From Thelonectria olida (lineage: Eukaryota; Ascomycota; Sordariomycetes; Hypocreales; Nectriaceae), in the NCBI GenBank assembly GCA_020736575.1, contig JAGPYM010000007.1, positions 868,001-932,000 on the forward strand: a stretch of 64,000 nt of DNA, given 5' to 3'. Below, piece after piece: positions 47,090 to 60,957 of this stretch. Every line of letters begins with the position of its first letter. Positions within the stretch are counted from its first letter, which is position 1. The notes beneath the pieces are model-generated. The model had not been told where the DNA came from. It made no database searches and was given only the letters and a program-made list of their open reading frames with translations. A program made the translations under genes and the position numbers.

Positions 47090-49381
47090 TTAGTAAATAT
47101 CAAGTTCGCGCACTTGAACGTCAAGTCTCCTCTCGTCGTTGAGCACGCCCTTCACCACGGCGCTCAAGTCATCGACTCCCAACAGGCCGCCGACGCCAAA
47201 CTCTAGCGTGCCGAGACGCACAAGTTCGCCATCGGCAACCCAGTCGCGGCGACCGCATATGAGAACGCTCGCCGACTCAAAGGACTCGTCCTGCTTCCAG
47301 TCGCGGCCTGCAATAAAGATGCCGACGAGCTCGTGGTCTCCTGGTGGTACCTCGGCGTCTGGATCGCCGTGCGTGGCTCGGAGGAGGAGGGATGCCAGGG
47401 CGGCTGGATAAGGATCCCGTAGGTCAAGGTCGCAAAGTGAGATATTGCTATTGGCGTCTTTGTGGAGACGGATATCGAAGCAGTGAGATTTAATGCGAAG
47501 GAACTTGATAGAGCTGGTCTTGGCAGCAATGTCTTCGGCTGCGTCCTCCCAGGAGAGCACTGTGAGATCTGAATAGCCGATAGAGAGCTCAAGGGTCGGC
47601 GTGGCAGTAACGCCATTGATGAGGGGTGCGTCGTCGGCGACTTCAAAGAGGTTGAATGAGGGGCCATAGTCGGGGTAATCGGGGCGGAGTTTCCAGGCCA
47701 GCCAAGTCCATGAGGGGAACGGCCCATGGAGGTACATAGAATGTGCCAGGACGTCAGCCTCGCCCACATGCTCATGCTTCCACCCTAGGCCAACCGCAAG
47801 GCGGTCTGTTCTTGAGACGGATTGCACATTCTTGAAAGCGCGGGGGTGATATAGTGGGAGACCGAGGAGGTTGTCAACTGCGGGGTCCATATGGGCGTAA
47901 AGGTCCAGGATGCCTCTAAAAGCGTCCAGTCGATCCTGGGGGTAAGTAAATTCCCGGCTCATGTATCCATTGACTTGGGCCTTGAAGTCCTTTGCGTGAG
48001 TGCCGGCGTTAGTGAGAGGAAACACACGGCCGAGGTTGATTGCCGGCTTCGTTCCGAGAGGGTAGGAAATGGTTTCGTGGCAGTGAAGGTGTTGGCACTG
48101 AAAGTAGGTCTGTGAAGGAGTGAAGACAAGCCGTCGGCGAGAGAGGAGGCCTTCTTGATAAGTCCAGCCACGAGAGGCCCATTTTGAGCCGTTCACTTCG
48201 ACGTCTGGCCGGGTAAGGGAGGTGGTGAAGTGTCCAGCCTCGGTCTCGAGAGACAGCTGTTCTTCGCGCAGAACGCTAACGCCGGGGATGCCATCAGCAA
48301 CGCCTTCGCCAGCGGCAATAATCAACGTCAGGGCGGATCGCTCGTAGATGTCGCCCATTCGATCCAACTGTCGCCGGCGCTCATTCCCATTGTACTGTGG
48401 GAAGCAATACTGGTCCACCCAAAGATATCGGAAACCCAGAGAGCGGGTCACGCTCATGGCATCAGCAAGCAGTGGCGGCAGCTCTGCGGGGAGAACTGCT
48501 GGCATAGTTCCATTGGGGGGTGGCAATTCATCGGCGCTGCCTCGGACATAGCTCAAGGTAACGTACTCGATTGCCTCAGCATTGAGGTCGTCGACAAAGA
48601 CAACCTCCTTTTCCCGACAGTCAACCAGTTTCAGGCCTCGAATTGGACGGCCTGGGGATGCGCATGTCTTGGCATGGTTTGTCATGCAGAAGTCGATCCA
48701 AGTTCGGGGCAGGACAGGGTCGAGCTTTGGGGGAATCAACCGTCCACGAATCGCAGGTGTCGATTCTCGATAGCCTGCAAGATCGTCGGTGCCCTCCACA
48801 AAACGAACAATGTAACCCCAAGGCAATGCCTTACTTTTCGTCGTGACCTCGAACAGTACAGCCCCTCCCAGCTCATGTTTCTCCCCAACGCCGAGGCGCT
48901 CGAAGGCTTGACGAATGCGCAAATATGGCGTGAATTTGCGAGTCAGGTCTGGTTCGGCGCCGACCATGGCTTGAAAGAAGATGCAATAAGGGCAAGCGGA
49001 ATCTTCTGCCAGCGTGTGGGCGAGGGGAATCCAAGGTCGCGGCTGGCCAGGACGCCAGTTTAACAAGCGGGGGAAGTCGATGGTCTCGCAGATCGGGCAC
49101 GGGGGGTGTTCGTCGTCGATAACGAGACGGGTCAAGCCATTGCGGGCAGGCCTTTTGCGCTCGCCCTCGCGGCGACGACGTCGCGATGTCAGCTGGTGGA
49201 CGTCTGGGGAGGATTCGCGGGTTGAGGCATTGGCACTGTCCCATTCGGTGGTGCCCTCTGGACGGCCTCGTGTGAGTCGCGTGAAGGCGAAGAGACGGGA
49301 AGAGAATTTCTTCATGCCGTTGGGGACACGGGCAGCCGGCCTCGCGGTGGCAGTGGCCACGGAACGATCATTCTGGCTCAT
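47090..49381 (-). CDS. HET-domain (heterokaryon incompatibility) protein
   Basis: Single exon of 763 residues. HET domains trigger cell death on fusion of unlike strains in filamentous ascomycetes. They are now viewed as TIR-related and may act in NLR-like defence. The N-terminal 85 residues are basic and disordered. A CPICETIDFPRL and a CPYC pair (CxxC type) precede the domain. The three HET blocks are clear: block 1 YVTLSYVRG (273-281), block 2 YLWVDQYCFPQ with a following RMGDIYERSALTLIIAAG, and block 3 SKWASRGWTYQEGLLSRRRLVF. In block 1 the nearly invariant Trp of LSYxWG is Arg (codon CGA at 48542-48544). No STAND, WD40 or ankyrin partner domain is fused, and neighbours are not obviously related. 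The ORF is intact with no frameshift. Whether the substitution inactivates it is unknown. Confidence 0.9.
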   Translation of the reverse strand: MSQNDRSVATATARPAARVPNGMKKFSSRLFAFTRLTRGRPEGTTEWDSANASTRESSPDVHQLTSRRRRREGERKRPARNGLTRLVIDDEHPPCPICETIDFPRLLNWRPGQPRPWIPLAHTLAEDSACPYCIFFQAMVGAEPDLTRKFTPYLRIRQAFERLGVGEKHELGGAVLFEVTTKSKALPWGYIVRFVEGTDDLAGYRESTPAIRGRLIPPKLDPVLPRTWIDFCMTNHAKTCASPGRPIRGLKLVDCREKEVVFVDDLNAEAIEYVTLSYVRGSADELPPPNGTMPAVLPAELPPLLADAMSVTRSLGFRYLWVDQYCFPQYNGNERRRQLDRMGDIYERSALTLIIAAGEGVADGIPGVSVLREEQLSLETEAGHFTTSLTRPDVEVNGSKWASRGWTYQEGLLSRRRLVFTPSQTYFQCQHLHCHETISYPLGTKPAINLGRVFPLTNAGTHAKDFKAQVNGYMSREFTYPQDRLDAFRGILDLYAHMDPAVDNLLGLPLYHPRAFKNVQSVSRTDRLAVGLGWKHEHVGEADVLAHSMYLHGPFPSWTWLAWKLRPDYPDYGPSFNLFEVADDAPLINGVTATPTLELSIGYSDLTVLSWEDAAEDIAAKTSSIKFLRIKSHCFDIRLHKDANSNISLCDLDLRDPYPAALASLLLRATHGDPDAEVPPGDHELVGIFIAGRDWKQDESFESASVLICGRRDWVADGELVRLGTLEFGVGGLLGVDDLSAVVKGVLNDERRLDVQVRELDIY

Positions 49382-51768
49382 CTCCTTGTCTATTTGAGGG
49401 TTGTTGAAAGAGGAGGGGGCGTTTCGGAGAGAGAGGGGAGGAGTCGGGAGTGCGGAGCGGATAAGGAGGAGGAGGAAGAGGAGGAGGAGGTTGTTGCGTC
49501 CACTCGGGGACTATGCGTAGGTAGATGGAAAGAGAAAGTGAGGAGCTAATTCTCTCTCTCTTCTTTGTCTGTGTATTAGGACGACGTCATGGCGGTAACA
49601 TGAAAGGAACAATTAATGAGGAGGAGAGTTGTTCGTCGGGAGCAAAAAGCTGGTGTGGTGGGTGGTGGTGTGTTGTAAGCTGGTTGCGCCGGACGCGGAA
49701 GGCAGGTGCAGAGCAGGGCGATGCAGGGCAGAATTGGATGGGAAGGAAGAAGAAAGTACCTGAACTAGGCTCCTCTATCCGCCGCACTGGATCTTGGGGC
49801 GAACCGTGTACGGGAGTGGAAAAGTGGGTGGCGCGACGACTCGAGTGGCTCTTATTGTAGGAAATACATTTGATGATTAGGAGGAGGAGGAGGAGGACTG
49901 AATAGAAAATACGTGAAGGGGGGAAGCAGGAGGAGAACCGAAGACTCCCTCGCCCATTTGCGTTCCCATTCCCCCATCTAACTCACTATTCAATTCATTC
50001 ACCGATTCCTTCAGTATTCCCCTTTTCCCTTTTCTCTCTCCCTCTCCCTCTCGGAGTCCGGAACACCTTGCGCAGGTACCGAGTCGTATCCAGACTCCTT
50101 GCCTCGCACCTGGTCGCAAAGGCAAATAGTTCAGCCCGCTCCCAACGCTAGGCGTAAAATTAAATAAATCAATCCCACAAGTCAAGTCTCGACTCTTGCT
50201 CGAATATGGATACTCGATTTGCACTAAGTTATTACAGATCATTGTCCTGCTTTGCCTTGGTTCATATATCGCGAGAGCGCATCATCATCAGACAATAATG
50301 GATGCCTGGGGGCATCGTTGCAGCCAGGCATGACGTCCTCAGCTGAAATGTCTCATCTCCTCATCCATCACCACATTATATATTGATTTTATTTCCATCC
50401 ATTATTGCCCCTCCATCCCTGGTGACACCTTGACACCTGGACACCCTAAAAAAAAAATATTCCAGGGCCCAGGGGTCGCCGACGCACCCCGGGATTGGCC
50501 ACGCGCACTCAGCCCACCGAACTTGCAAAGAGGAAGAGCTGGGGGTCCTTCATGGTCCTGCGGACAACGGACCGGACGAAAAGATGAGCAGGGAACAGGG
50601 GGGATGGGAATAGCTAGAGTGACAGCATCATCTCTCTCGCGAGAAAGGAGAAATCAATCGCCAAGGAGAAGATACCTTCACAACGCTTGTCTTGACTCTT
50701 TCGCTCTTCAAAACGTAAACTTGAAACCTGACACGCTGAGGCAAAACGAAAACGCCCTTCTCGGCCGCCTCAGGCATAGCCCTGACGTCCCGTCTCCTGT
50801 CACGCGACCGTCTCCACGTGCTTCTTACTCAGGGACACACACCCGAGACACACGTGAGGAATGCCACTGACGCTGCAGAACAGTTGAATTCAATTTAGGT
50901 AGGTCTGAGGCTGGCCTTGTCACACACTCACACAAGCACAGGGCTGTCGACTTACGAATACGTTAGTACTTACATACTTTCGTTACGTACCCAGGTAGGT
51001 AGTGATTTCTTACACATCATTAGGCAAATTACATCTCATGCATCGCCGTACATTCTGTTTATTTCGGGCCTCACTCTCTCCCCATTCAAGCGTCACTTGC
51101 AGCTGCACGGAGCAACCATAAAATTCTCCATCCGAACATCCCGTCCGCTCATCCACGCAATCCCTTTTTTTTTCTCACTCGCATTGGCGAGGTTGCGAGG
51201 GTACCCCAGAAATACACACGCATAGTCCCTGTCTCCGTGTGGCCTGCCGATTCAGGGGTCGATTCGCCTGCGACTTGGCTTCTTTTTTCCCCCTTTCCTC
51301 CATGGCTTCAGGGTAACTGCGTCATCGCATCGATATTAAGTAGTCTTCGTTTGTTGACATGGTCGTGTGACCGGTGGTTGAGCTGTGCTTGGTACCTCAC
51401 GACGGAAGAAGCCCTTACACAGTTTTTTATCATGTGTCAACATGTTGGCGCAACATTTATTGACTACCTTGAAATCCCCAAATCTTTGTATCAGCCTGCA
51501 TCTTCAAGCAAGCCTGCTGAGACGCCTTACCTGTACTGCCCATCAAGGCATTCTCAAGGGTGCCTATGTACCTCCCTCGACCCGACCACAACGTACCAGT
51601 GCGTCCTTCACTTTTCACGAAGGAGCGAAAACGAAAGAACCAACTGGCCACAGGTCTATGAGATGAGACATTCCATTCAATACCAAAAGATCATCAATTT
51701 CCATTCTTGCCATCTTTCCTATTCTCATCTATCATCATATAGCGGCGTAAGGGGTATTGTATGAATCC
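49382..51768. other. Intergenic: HET promoter and 3' end of AMP-binding-like gene
   Basis: 2.4 kb without a supportable gene. Purine repeats (GGA)n lie at about 49465-49490 and 49880-49897. AGGTAGGTAG-type motifs occur at about 50896 and 50993. The 175-codon frame at 51237-51764 has no motif. Confidence 0.55.
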
Positions 51769-53582
51769 TTAAAAATAAGCCAACGTGTTGTCGTTGCGAA
51801 TCCTTCCCAAAGCCCCAGTGTTGGCCTCTCCTCCCGCGACACAGGGTCCCCTCACTACGATCTATGTCTCTGGTTAGTTTCTGAATTACAAAAGCTCACG
51901 TTCTTTCTCGGTTAAAAGACTTACCTTGCCCTCAATCTTGTCACCAGTGGTCTGGTTAGAGCCCTCGTCCTTCAAGAACAACTCCACGCTCGTCACGGGC
52001 GCACCGAAGTGGCCATTCCCATCCTCGCAGAGTCGGTAGTCGTAGATTGCGGTTTGAGTGATTGCGCCGGCAACCTTGGCTGCCGTAAGCGCATACACAA
52101 CCTTGGCACCCATAAAGACGCGCAGATCAGAGAGGACATTCGCCGAGAGGTGAGGACTCTCAGTGCCGATACGCTCAGCGGTGAAGACGAGACGGAGTTT
52201 GCCAGGAGTGGTGCCGATGGCAGGAGCGCCAGAAGCGAAAGCAGAGAGAGGATTCGAAGCGGAGAGAACGCCTTCCTGGGTGAGAGAGCGCGTCGAAAGA
52301 GCGTGTGCCGCCTTGGCGAGAGGAGAGGACAGCTTGGAAGCCGACTCGGCGTGAGAGTTCAGGAGAGTCTGAGGGCTGGCAACAAGGATGGTCGGGGCAA
52401 CTCCTTGAGTGGCCAGAACCAGATCTGGAGATTGACCAGCAACCGAGTTCAGCGCAACAGAGGCATTGGAGTATAGGGCACCAAGGGTGAGGACCAGAGT
52501 GTGCACGTTGGTGAGAGAATCGGCGGGGAGGAACAAATCGGCGGGGTTCATGCGCTCCTTGGCGGGTATGTTGGCGAGTTGACCAGAAATGGCCGAAACT
52601 AGGTTTGCCTGAGTGAAGCGCACCATCTCCTCCATCTGACCGGGTTTGTTCTGCCAGAAAGTCACAACGTCCATGGGCGTACGCTCGGGGTCAGAGGCGG
52701 GGAGCTCAGTACCAGCTCCAGGGGGGGGATCTCGGACAATATCCCTCCATGTAGCAACGTTGATGCTGCCGCCGGTGCCCTCGGGGACCTCATCCCAGTC
52801 CATGTGGCTGCTGCCCTCATCGGTAACCCAGATGAGTTGGCGGAGGGATGGGTAGGCCTGAACAACGGCATCGAAGGGAAATGCGCCGGGAGCGGTAACC
52901 AGAGTGTCGACAGCAGAGCGGCGTAGCATGGAGACAAGCTCCTCGTTGGAAAGGTTGAAGGGGATCAGAACAGTGGTCAGGTTCGGGTAGAAGCTGCAGG
53001 CGAACAGTGTGACCAGGAGCTCGATCGAGTTGGGGAGATAGATGGCAACTCGGATGCCGCCTTGGTCAGCAATGTGCTGTCCGATGAGGTTGATCTGTCG
53101 AGTGATGTCCTCTACGCCATGTTAGCTTTGTCCCATTGCCTAACCACCAAACTTTTTGGCACTAAGGATCATATCGTACCAAGCTTATGATCAATGACGT
53201 TCTGCTTTCCCAGCACAGTCAAGATCTTGCCCTTGCCACCACCGTCATTGCCTCTAACGACCTTGCGCCAGACATCTCGCAGGTCGCCATCACGGCCACG
53301 GGACCACTTCGAAGCAACTTCATCCTTGACGTTCAGTCCGGTGTTGAGGGGCATACCATGAGGCGAGGCCTGGGATCGATAGACGGGGGATTCGCCTTCG
53401 TTTCGAACGGGAGATGGAACAGCCTGGCGGGCCAGCAGCATGGGGTGGACATCGGGCTCACGAGTGACGAGGACGCGGTAGGAAACGATGGCGAGGAGCA
53501 CCGTCACGAGCGCAGTGGAGTATGGATTCCACTGGCCGACGAGGCTGGCGATGGCCTCGTCGAGGGTTTCGATGAGACCCAT
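51769..53582 (-). CDS. AMP-binding (acyl-CoA synthetase-like) protein, probably catalytically degenerate
   Basis: Minus-strand exons 53180..53582, 51925..53111 and 51769..51861 give 560 residues; introns are 68 and 63 bp, GT-AG, frame-consistent. A membrane segment lies near the N-terminus (STALVTVLLAIVSYRVLV, about residues 22-40). The body follows the N-terminal AMP-binding fold (DITRQINLIGQHIADQGGIRVAIYLPNS, ELLVTLFACSFYPNLTTVLIPF) and ends in a recognisable TGALGRIRNDNTLAYF segment. The ATP P-loop of the superfamily, normally SGTTGxPKG, is replaced by FWQNKPGQMEEM (from residue 286, about 52624-52659), and the usual YGxTE motif is not visible. The protein stops where the C-terminal lobe with the catalytic Lys would begin. 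It is therefore likely a pseudoenzyme anchored to a membrane. The ORF itself is well kept, which argues against a decaying gene. Role unknown. Confidence 0.82.
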
Positions 53583-55527
53583 GGTCGGCTTAGTTTCCGT
53601 AGCTTGCCGCCGTCAAGAGGTGGTCGTGTCAGAAAATGGCGTCAGCGTTGAGAAGGTAGGTAGTGGGCTAGATGGATGAAAGCGGGGGATAAGGCCTTAG
53701 GCGTGCGTGTTTACACGGTCGGGAAGTGAATAAGAAGCACAAAAATAAAAAAGAAAAAGCCGAGGAAAAAAAGAGAAGCTATAGAAATTCCGTTCCGGCT
53801 GACGCGTGGAAAGCTGGGCGAAGTTTGGAGGTTTGGGCGGGGGAAACGCCGACAAGCAGATGCAACAGGACCAAAGAGGCCACGGCAGCTGTGTGGGGAA
53901 GAAGGATGGAAGTGATATAGGAGGGGCTGAGCTGGCACAAGACGGAACCCGGAGCGGCGCAGGCCTCATGAATGGGCCATACTTCGTAGGTTGCCTCACT
54001 GAGAGAGTAAGTATGTATCTGTTGACGAATTGTTACCAAAGAACTACGAAGGCGTAAATGCATACATCAATGTGAAGCTGTCCTTCGATTGATGTGATAT
54101 TTCCGTCGCGTGAGCATCAACCCCGCCTGAGACATTAGAATACGTATTTCCATAGATCAATATGCTAAACACTAGACTCCTAGACAAATTATCATCGGAA
54201 CCTCCCTCTACAGAGTCTCAATTGCTCTCCACGCTGTTTAGACGACATACGGTGCCCCTGCAATGCAATGTTAGCCCGTGTGTTGTCAGTATCAAATAGA
54301 CCGCTGCACCACGGGCGGCCCGTCCGGGACCCTTGACCCCCAGCCACCAGATTTCCCGTCCTCCCGCCAGATGGAACTTTGGAGAATCGTCCATGATGTG
54401 AGTACTTCGACGACGACGACGTAGCATTGATTCGGGACACGGCGGAACTCGCCAACTAACAAGTACGAATACTTCTACTGTATGAATATCTGCGTTAGTA
54501 CTTTGTACGAAACACACACTGGATAAAGTACGCCGAGGGTTAATCCGCTACTGCTATTCAATGCAGTTCCAGTTCGAAACATGAGGACATCACTTCACAT
54601 CACTTCAAGCCATTGAGGAACAAAGATATAACGTGCAACTACTGCGATTTTTTTCTCAGGACTCCTCAGTCCAGTCTGGTTCTCTGTCTGCCACGGGAAC
54701 TGAGTCCATTTCCACTTCCCATGTGTGTGGAATGGTCCCCGTTAATCAGAAGCCTCACGCCTCGGCACCCTTTTCTGCCAAGTCGAAGCCTTCGTCAGAT
54801 TTTTCCATGTCCCTATGTCCTGCCAAAGAGCAAGAGCCTTGTGTTCCATGCCGTGCCGCCCATACCATAATCCATAACCTGTGGCGTCGCGCGGCCGCGC
54901 TCGTGCTCCCCGGATCGTGTAAAAAACAGAAAAAACCGTTCTGTTGACCATCATCCATGTTCCTAGCCTAGATCATCGCCCTCCCAGCAGTCCCCAAATC
55001 CCACTTGGGGGACCACCGGGCGATTCATGACCAGAGAACCGAGAAATCCACTTTTGTCTATGTCTGCACGGCGATAGCATGACCCTCTATCGTGAATGCG
55101 AGAAAAATGCCCTCGGGGTTGGGGGAACCCCGTGAAGACGCAGAAACTGATGCCCTCTTCAGATCCAGTGAACCTAGATCCATTAAACACCACGCTCTGC
55201 AAACGTCTTCCAGTTCCCCAAATATCGGTCTAAGGGTATCAAGCGAGGACTGTGTCGAAATCAAAAGAAACGCAATCTATCACATGCTTCGTGAATGCCC
55301 TGGGACTGAACATATTTCGTGCCAGTTGTGCAAGACGCATTCGTCCGTCTCCGCAGGTCATGATGCCGCCGTGTCGCCAAATTCAGAGCGTCCGGAAAAA
55401 ATGTTGTATCAAAGCAAAAAGAAAAGAGTCGAAAACCACAAACGGGTGATGCTGTGTCGAGGCATTGGCCTAATAGCATCTGAAAACACGTCGCAAGGGC
55501 GTGTCGCTTGTATGGTGGATGTGTCGT
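53583..55527. other. Intergenic: promoter of AMP-binding-like gene and DED1 3' end
   Basis: 1.9 kb. A-rich run at about 53740-53765 just upstream of the AMP-binding-like start, scattered TACGAA/ATTCGTA motifs (about 53982, 54463, 54505), and no supportable gene. Confidence 0.55.
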
Positions 55528-57669
<2,142 letters not shown>

Positions 57670-60600
57670 ATTGAATGGAGTTGGAAAATCGGGACTCGAG
57701 TTGATGGTCAAGAGGGAAACCAGGTCGTCAGGAACCGAAGAATGTGACGTGAGTCGGTGGGATGAAAGTGAAGTCACGCTCAGAAATCAACGAGAGTGAC
57801 AAAAAGAGAATCCCGTCGGAAGACAGACAGGAAACAAATGGAGTAGAAAGGAAAGTCGTGGAAGACCAGGGCTCCCAAAAATTTCCCGGAAGATATTACT
57901 TTTCGGGCACAAACAAACGTCGGTGCTTGAAAGCTCCTTCGAAGGACACGCAGAACTTCAAAGGAAAGACCAAAGGAAAAGCGAAGGGTCTTGGGGTAAG
58001 ACGAGGATGAAAGGGGGGATGAGGGTTTGTGAGGGTGAAGGATGAAGGTGAGGGAGAAGGGTTGTTGTGGGAAGAAGAAAAGGGACAGAGATCAGAGGCA
58101 AAAGAAGAGTGGGAAAAATTTGGTTCAAGGTTGCGACAGAAACGGACTAGCGCAAGTGCCAACCGGGTCTGAATTTTTGGGGGGTTGCGCCTGCTGCGGT
58201 GAGTGCGAGAGTGCAAGCCTTCTGAGCCTCTAGGGGAAGAGCGAGTGGGAGGGTGGGAGGAAGGAGGGAAGGGTGAGTGAGGGGAGCCCGTGAGTGGCCT
58301 GAACGGGACGCCATGTATCTGCGAAGTACCATTTGGCCACCGCTTAGAGGGACCTCGAGCCAGTGACGTTTTGTGGGCTTCGCAGTGGATGCTCCGTGGC
58401 GGCGGAGCGACGGGGCCAGCGAATGCCTGCATCGCCCTGCGAGAATTACAGACTGCAGGTCACTCAGAGACAATGCCTTGACGTGGCTACCTAGGTAGGG
58501 AGATAATTAGGGCGAGGCGCAAGCACCTGGAGGCAGCCGCAAAGAGAAGCAGGTCTACAAGCAAGCAAAACAAGCAAGTACAGCGTAAAATGGCTGATGA
58601 AGAAGAATTACTGAACGAAGAACGGGTACTTTGCGTCCTGCTACCCAACGGGTGGGATGGAAGTCTCCAGCGATTCCATTGCGGCACCTGCTGCGGTTAC
58701 CGGTCGTAGGGGTCCTGGAAACCTTGCTTGGGCATGTTTAATGGAAGGTGGGAGGGCGCAAGTCGGAATCTGCCACCTTGACCGCCAAACACAATTGGTG
58801 CCTTAGTTAACGGGTAACGGTATGAGTCAGGCAATAAATCCAAGTCGAACACCAGAAGAAGCTACTCACTTCTTTCGAACCTTCTCCCTCCTCGAAGACT
58901 CTTCTGGCGTCGTGGAAATCTCATCCAGTGTCATGCCTCCGTTGCCCAGGAATGACGATGCCGACCGCTAGGCCAAGTGGGAGGTTGCCCAACCCGGGGC
59001 ACGGATGCATTGGCGGAAAGTACCTGCGAGATACCTGGCTCGAGGCTGCCGGGATGAAGGGGGTTTCCTCCCTGGGGGCCGGGTGCAAGGTAATGAGTAG
59101 ATCTGCACTGGCCGCGCTCCTGGTCGAGGCTAGTCCAGTCCTGTGCCAGGGGAGAGAGACAATTGATGACTGAGATTTTATTTGTCCTTCCAGAACCTGC
59201 AGAGGATTTGATTCAGCCTGACACGAATGGATGGCTTGGAGGAGAAATCGGGGACAAAATCACGAGACTGGTACTACGATCCGCCTCCTTGGCAGGGCAT
59301 TTGCGTTGCTGCCTTGAGAGTTGAGCCATGGAACCTCTTGGACGCGGTTTCCATGTGCCTCGACTCTCCCCGACTCATGTCCATGCCGTACAAATGCAAC
59401 CTCGTTCGCACTATGCATCAGAATCTGAGGAAAGCTAGTATCAACGGGCACCCTCTACGCTTCTGAGAAAATTCGGAGCAAAGTAGAAAAAACCACACAG
59501 TTGATTCCATCCCGCGGCATGGCCTTGGTCATCGCCCAGAGTCGGGACAGAGCAGGGATTCAGGACCGGGTTTGACACCGCATCCCTCTCGATTAATGAC
59601 GAAATCTCCGATAAGCGGGCGAACTTGCACACGTATCGAGATGGATGGAATACCGGCCGGCTTCATTGCCCTTGCACGTACCAACTGGCAACGGCCATGA
59701 CGGCAACGGCGAAACAGAGTCTTCCAGTTCCCATTTTCTCTCTCTTAAACAATGACGCTGACGGAACCATCGTGACGCGCCCGGCAAAGAATCCTTCACA
59801 CGGTCTCCGTCACCCGACGACCCGGGAGCCATCGCGTTGAGAACTTTGCCTTGCCGATTCGCCTCGTTCGATACTGCTATCATGTGTCAGGCGCTTTTTG
59901 ACATGGAGAACCCATGACCCGAGCAACCCCAAGCACCCCAAGGCAACGCATGTACTTTGCACGCCATGTACCGTTATTCCTCCATGACATGACATGACAC
60001 CACAAGTCCATAACCCCAAAAGATGCAAGATTACTCTGCAGTTCTAGAACATGGCCACCCCGGCTGTACCCGATGAAGCTGAAACCTATGATAATCACCT
60101 CTAACTCATTACATACATTCCCTAGTTTCCCTTTATTAGTCCCTCATTGCCCCAGAACGGGAACTGGGGAGATGCAAATAAAATGGAACTGACCACAGTC
60201 GCTTCATCGAGGAAATGGTGGACGGCCTTTGTAAACTACTGTTACTACGTCATGAATAGTTGGCTTTGGCGTTGTAGTACGTGCTTGTTTGATCAGCGAC
60301 CCTTGTGTCAAATTGCATCAATCATGACCCCTAACCGTTCCTGATGAATTCCCGATACGTCTCGCTTGCCCCTGGGTTGTCTCCTCACGATTGCTTGTGT
60401 TACGTCCTGTCATTTCGGATGTGGAACGGATATCATGAGAAATACGACACGACTATGTGTACAAACATGCGTCAAGCACAGTGGGTCAGTATGCTGCGTT
60501 TGAGGTGCCCACGCAGTTCGATACTATCACTACCCATGTACGAAGTACTTCTTTGGCTTGGCTCCTTGATACTAGGCTCCATCACTTCGAGATACCTACC

Positions 60601-60957
60601 TAGGCTACACATATACCTTTAGCAGACTCCCCTAGTTCCTGTGTGTGATGTGGCGACGGCCCGTAGTCAAAACCAGCCTTCTGGGTCGAATGGGGTCAAG
60701 ATGAACGACCCGCAGGTATGATAACCGTGCCATATATTGCGTCCTAGGCACAATGTTCAAACCAGCCATCTAAGTGGCGACCTCCGCATCTTGACGCCTC
60801 TTTTGATAGGCAGAGCGAGAGCAGCTGTTTGATCACGCATAGATAAGTAAGCTTCGACGCTGCGGAACATGGAGGATTCGTCTTTATTGCGAGCATTAGC
60901 CTCCGGCCCGTCTAATAGTACAGAAAGTCATGTTTGCCTCTATGCGCCATTCATGCC
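57670..60957. other. Intergenic: DED1 promoter/leader and PRE1 3' end
   Basis: 3.3 kb without a supportable gene. A perfect TACCTAGGTA decamer lies at 58488-58497 and TACCTACCTAGG at about 60593-60604. The purine-rich DNA at about 57780-58130 is, read on the minus strand, the pyrimidine-rich leader of DED1. Confidence 0.55.
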
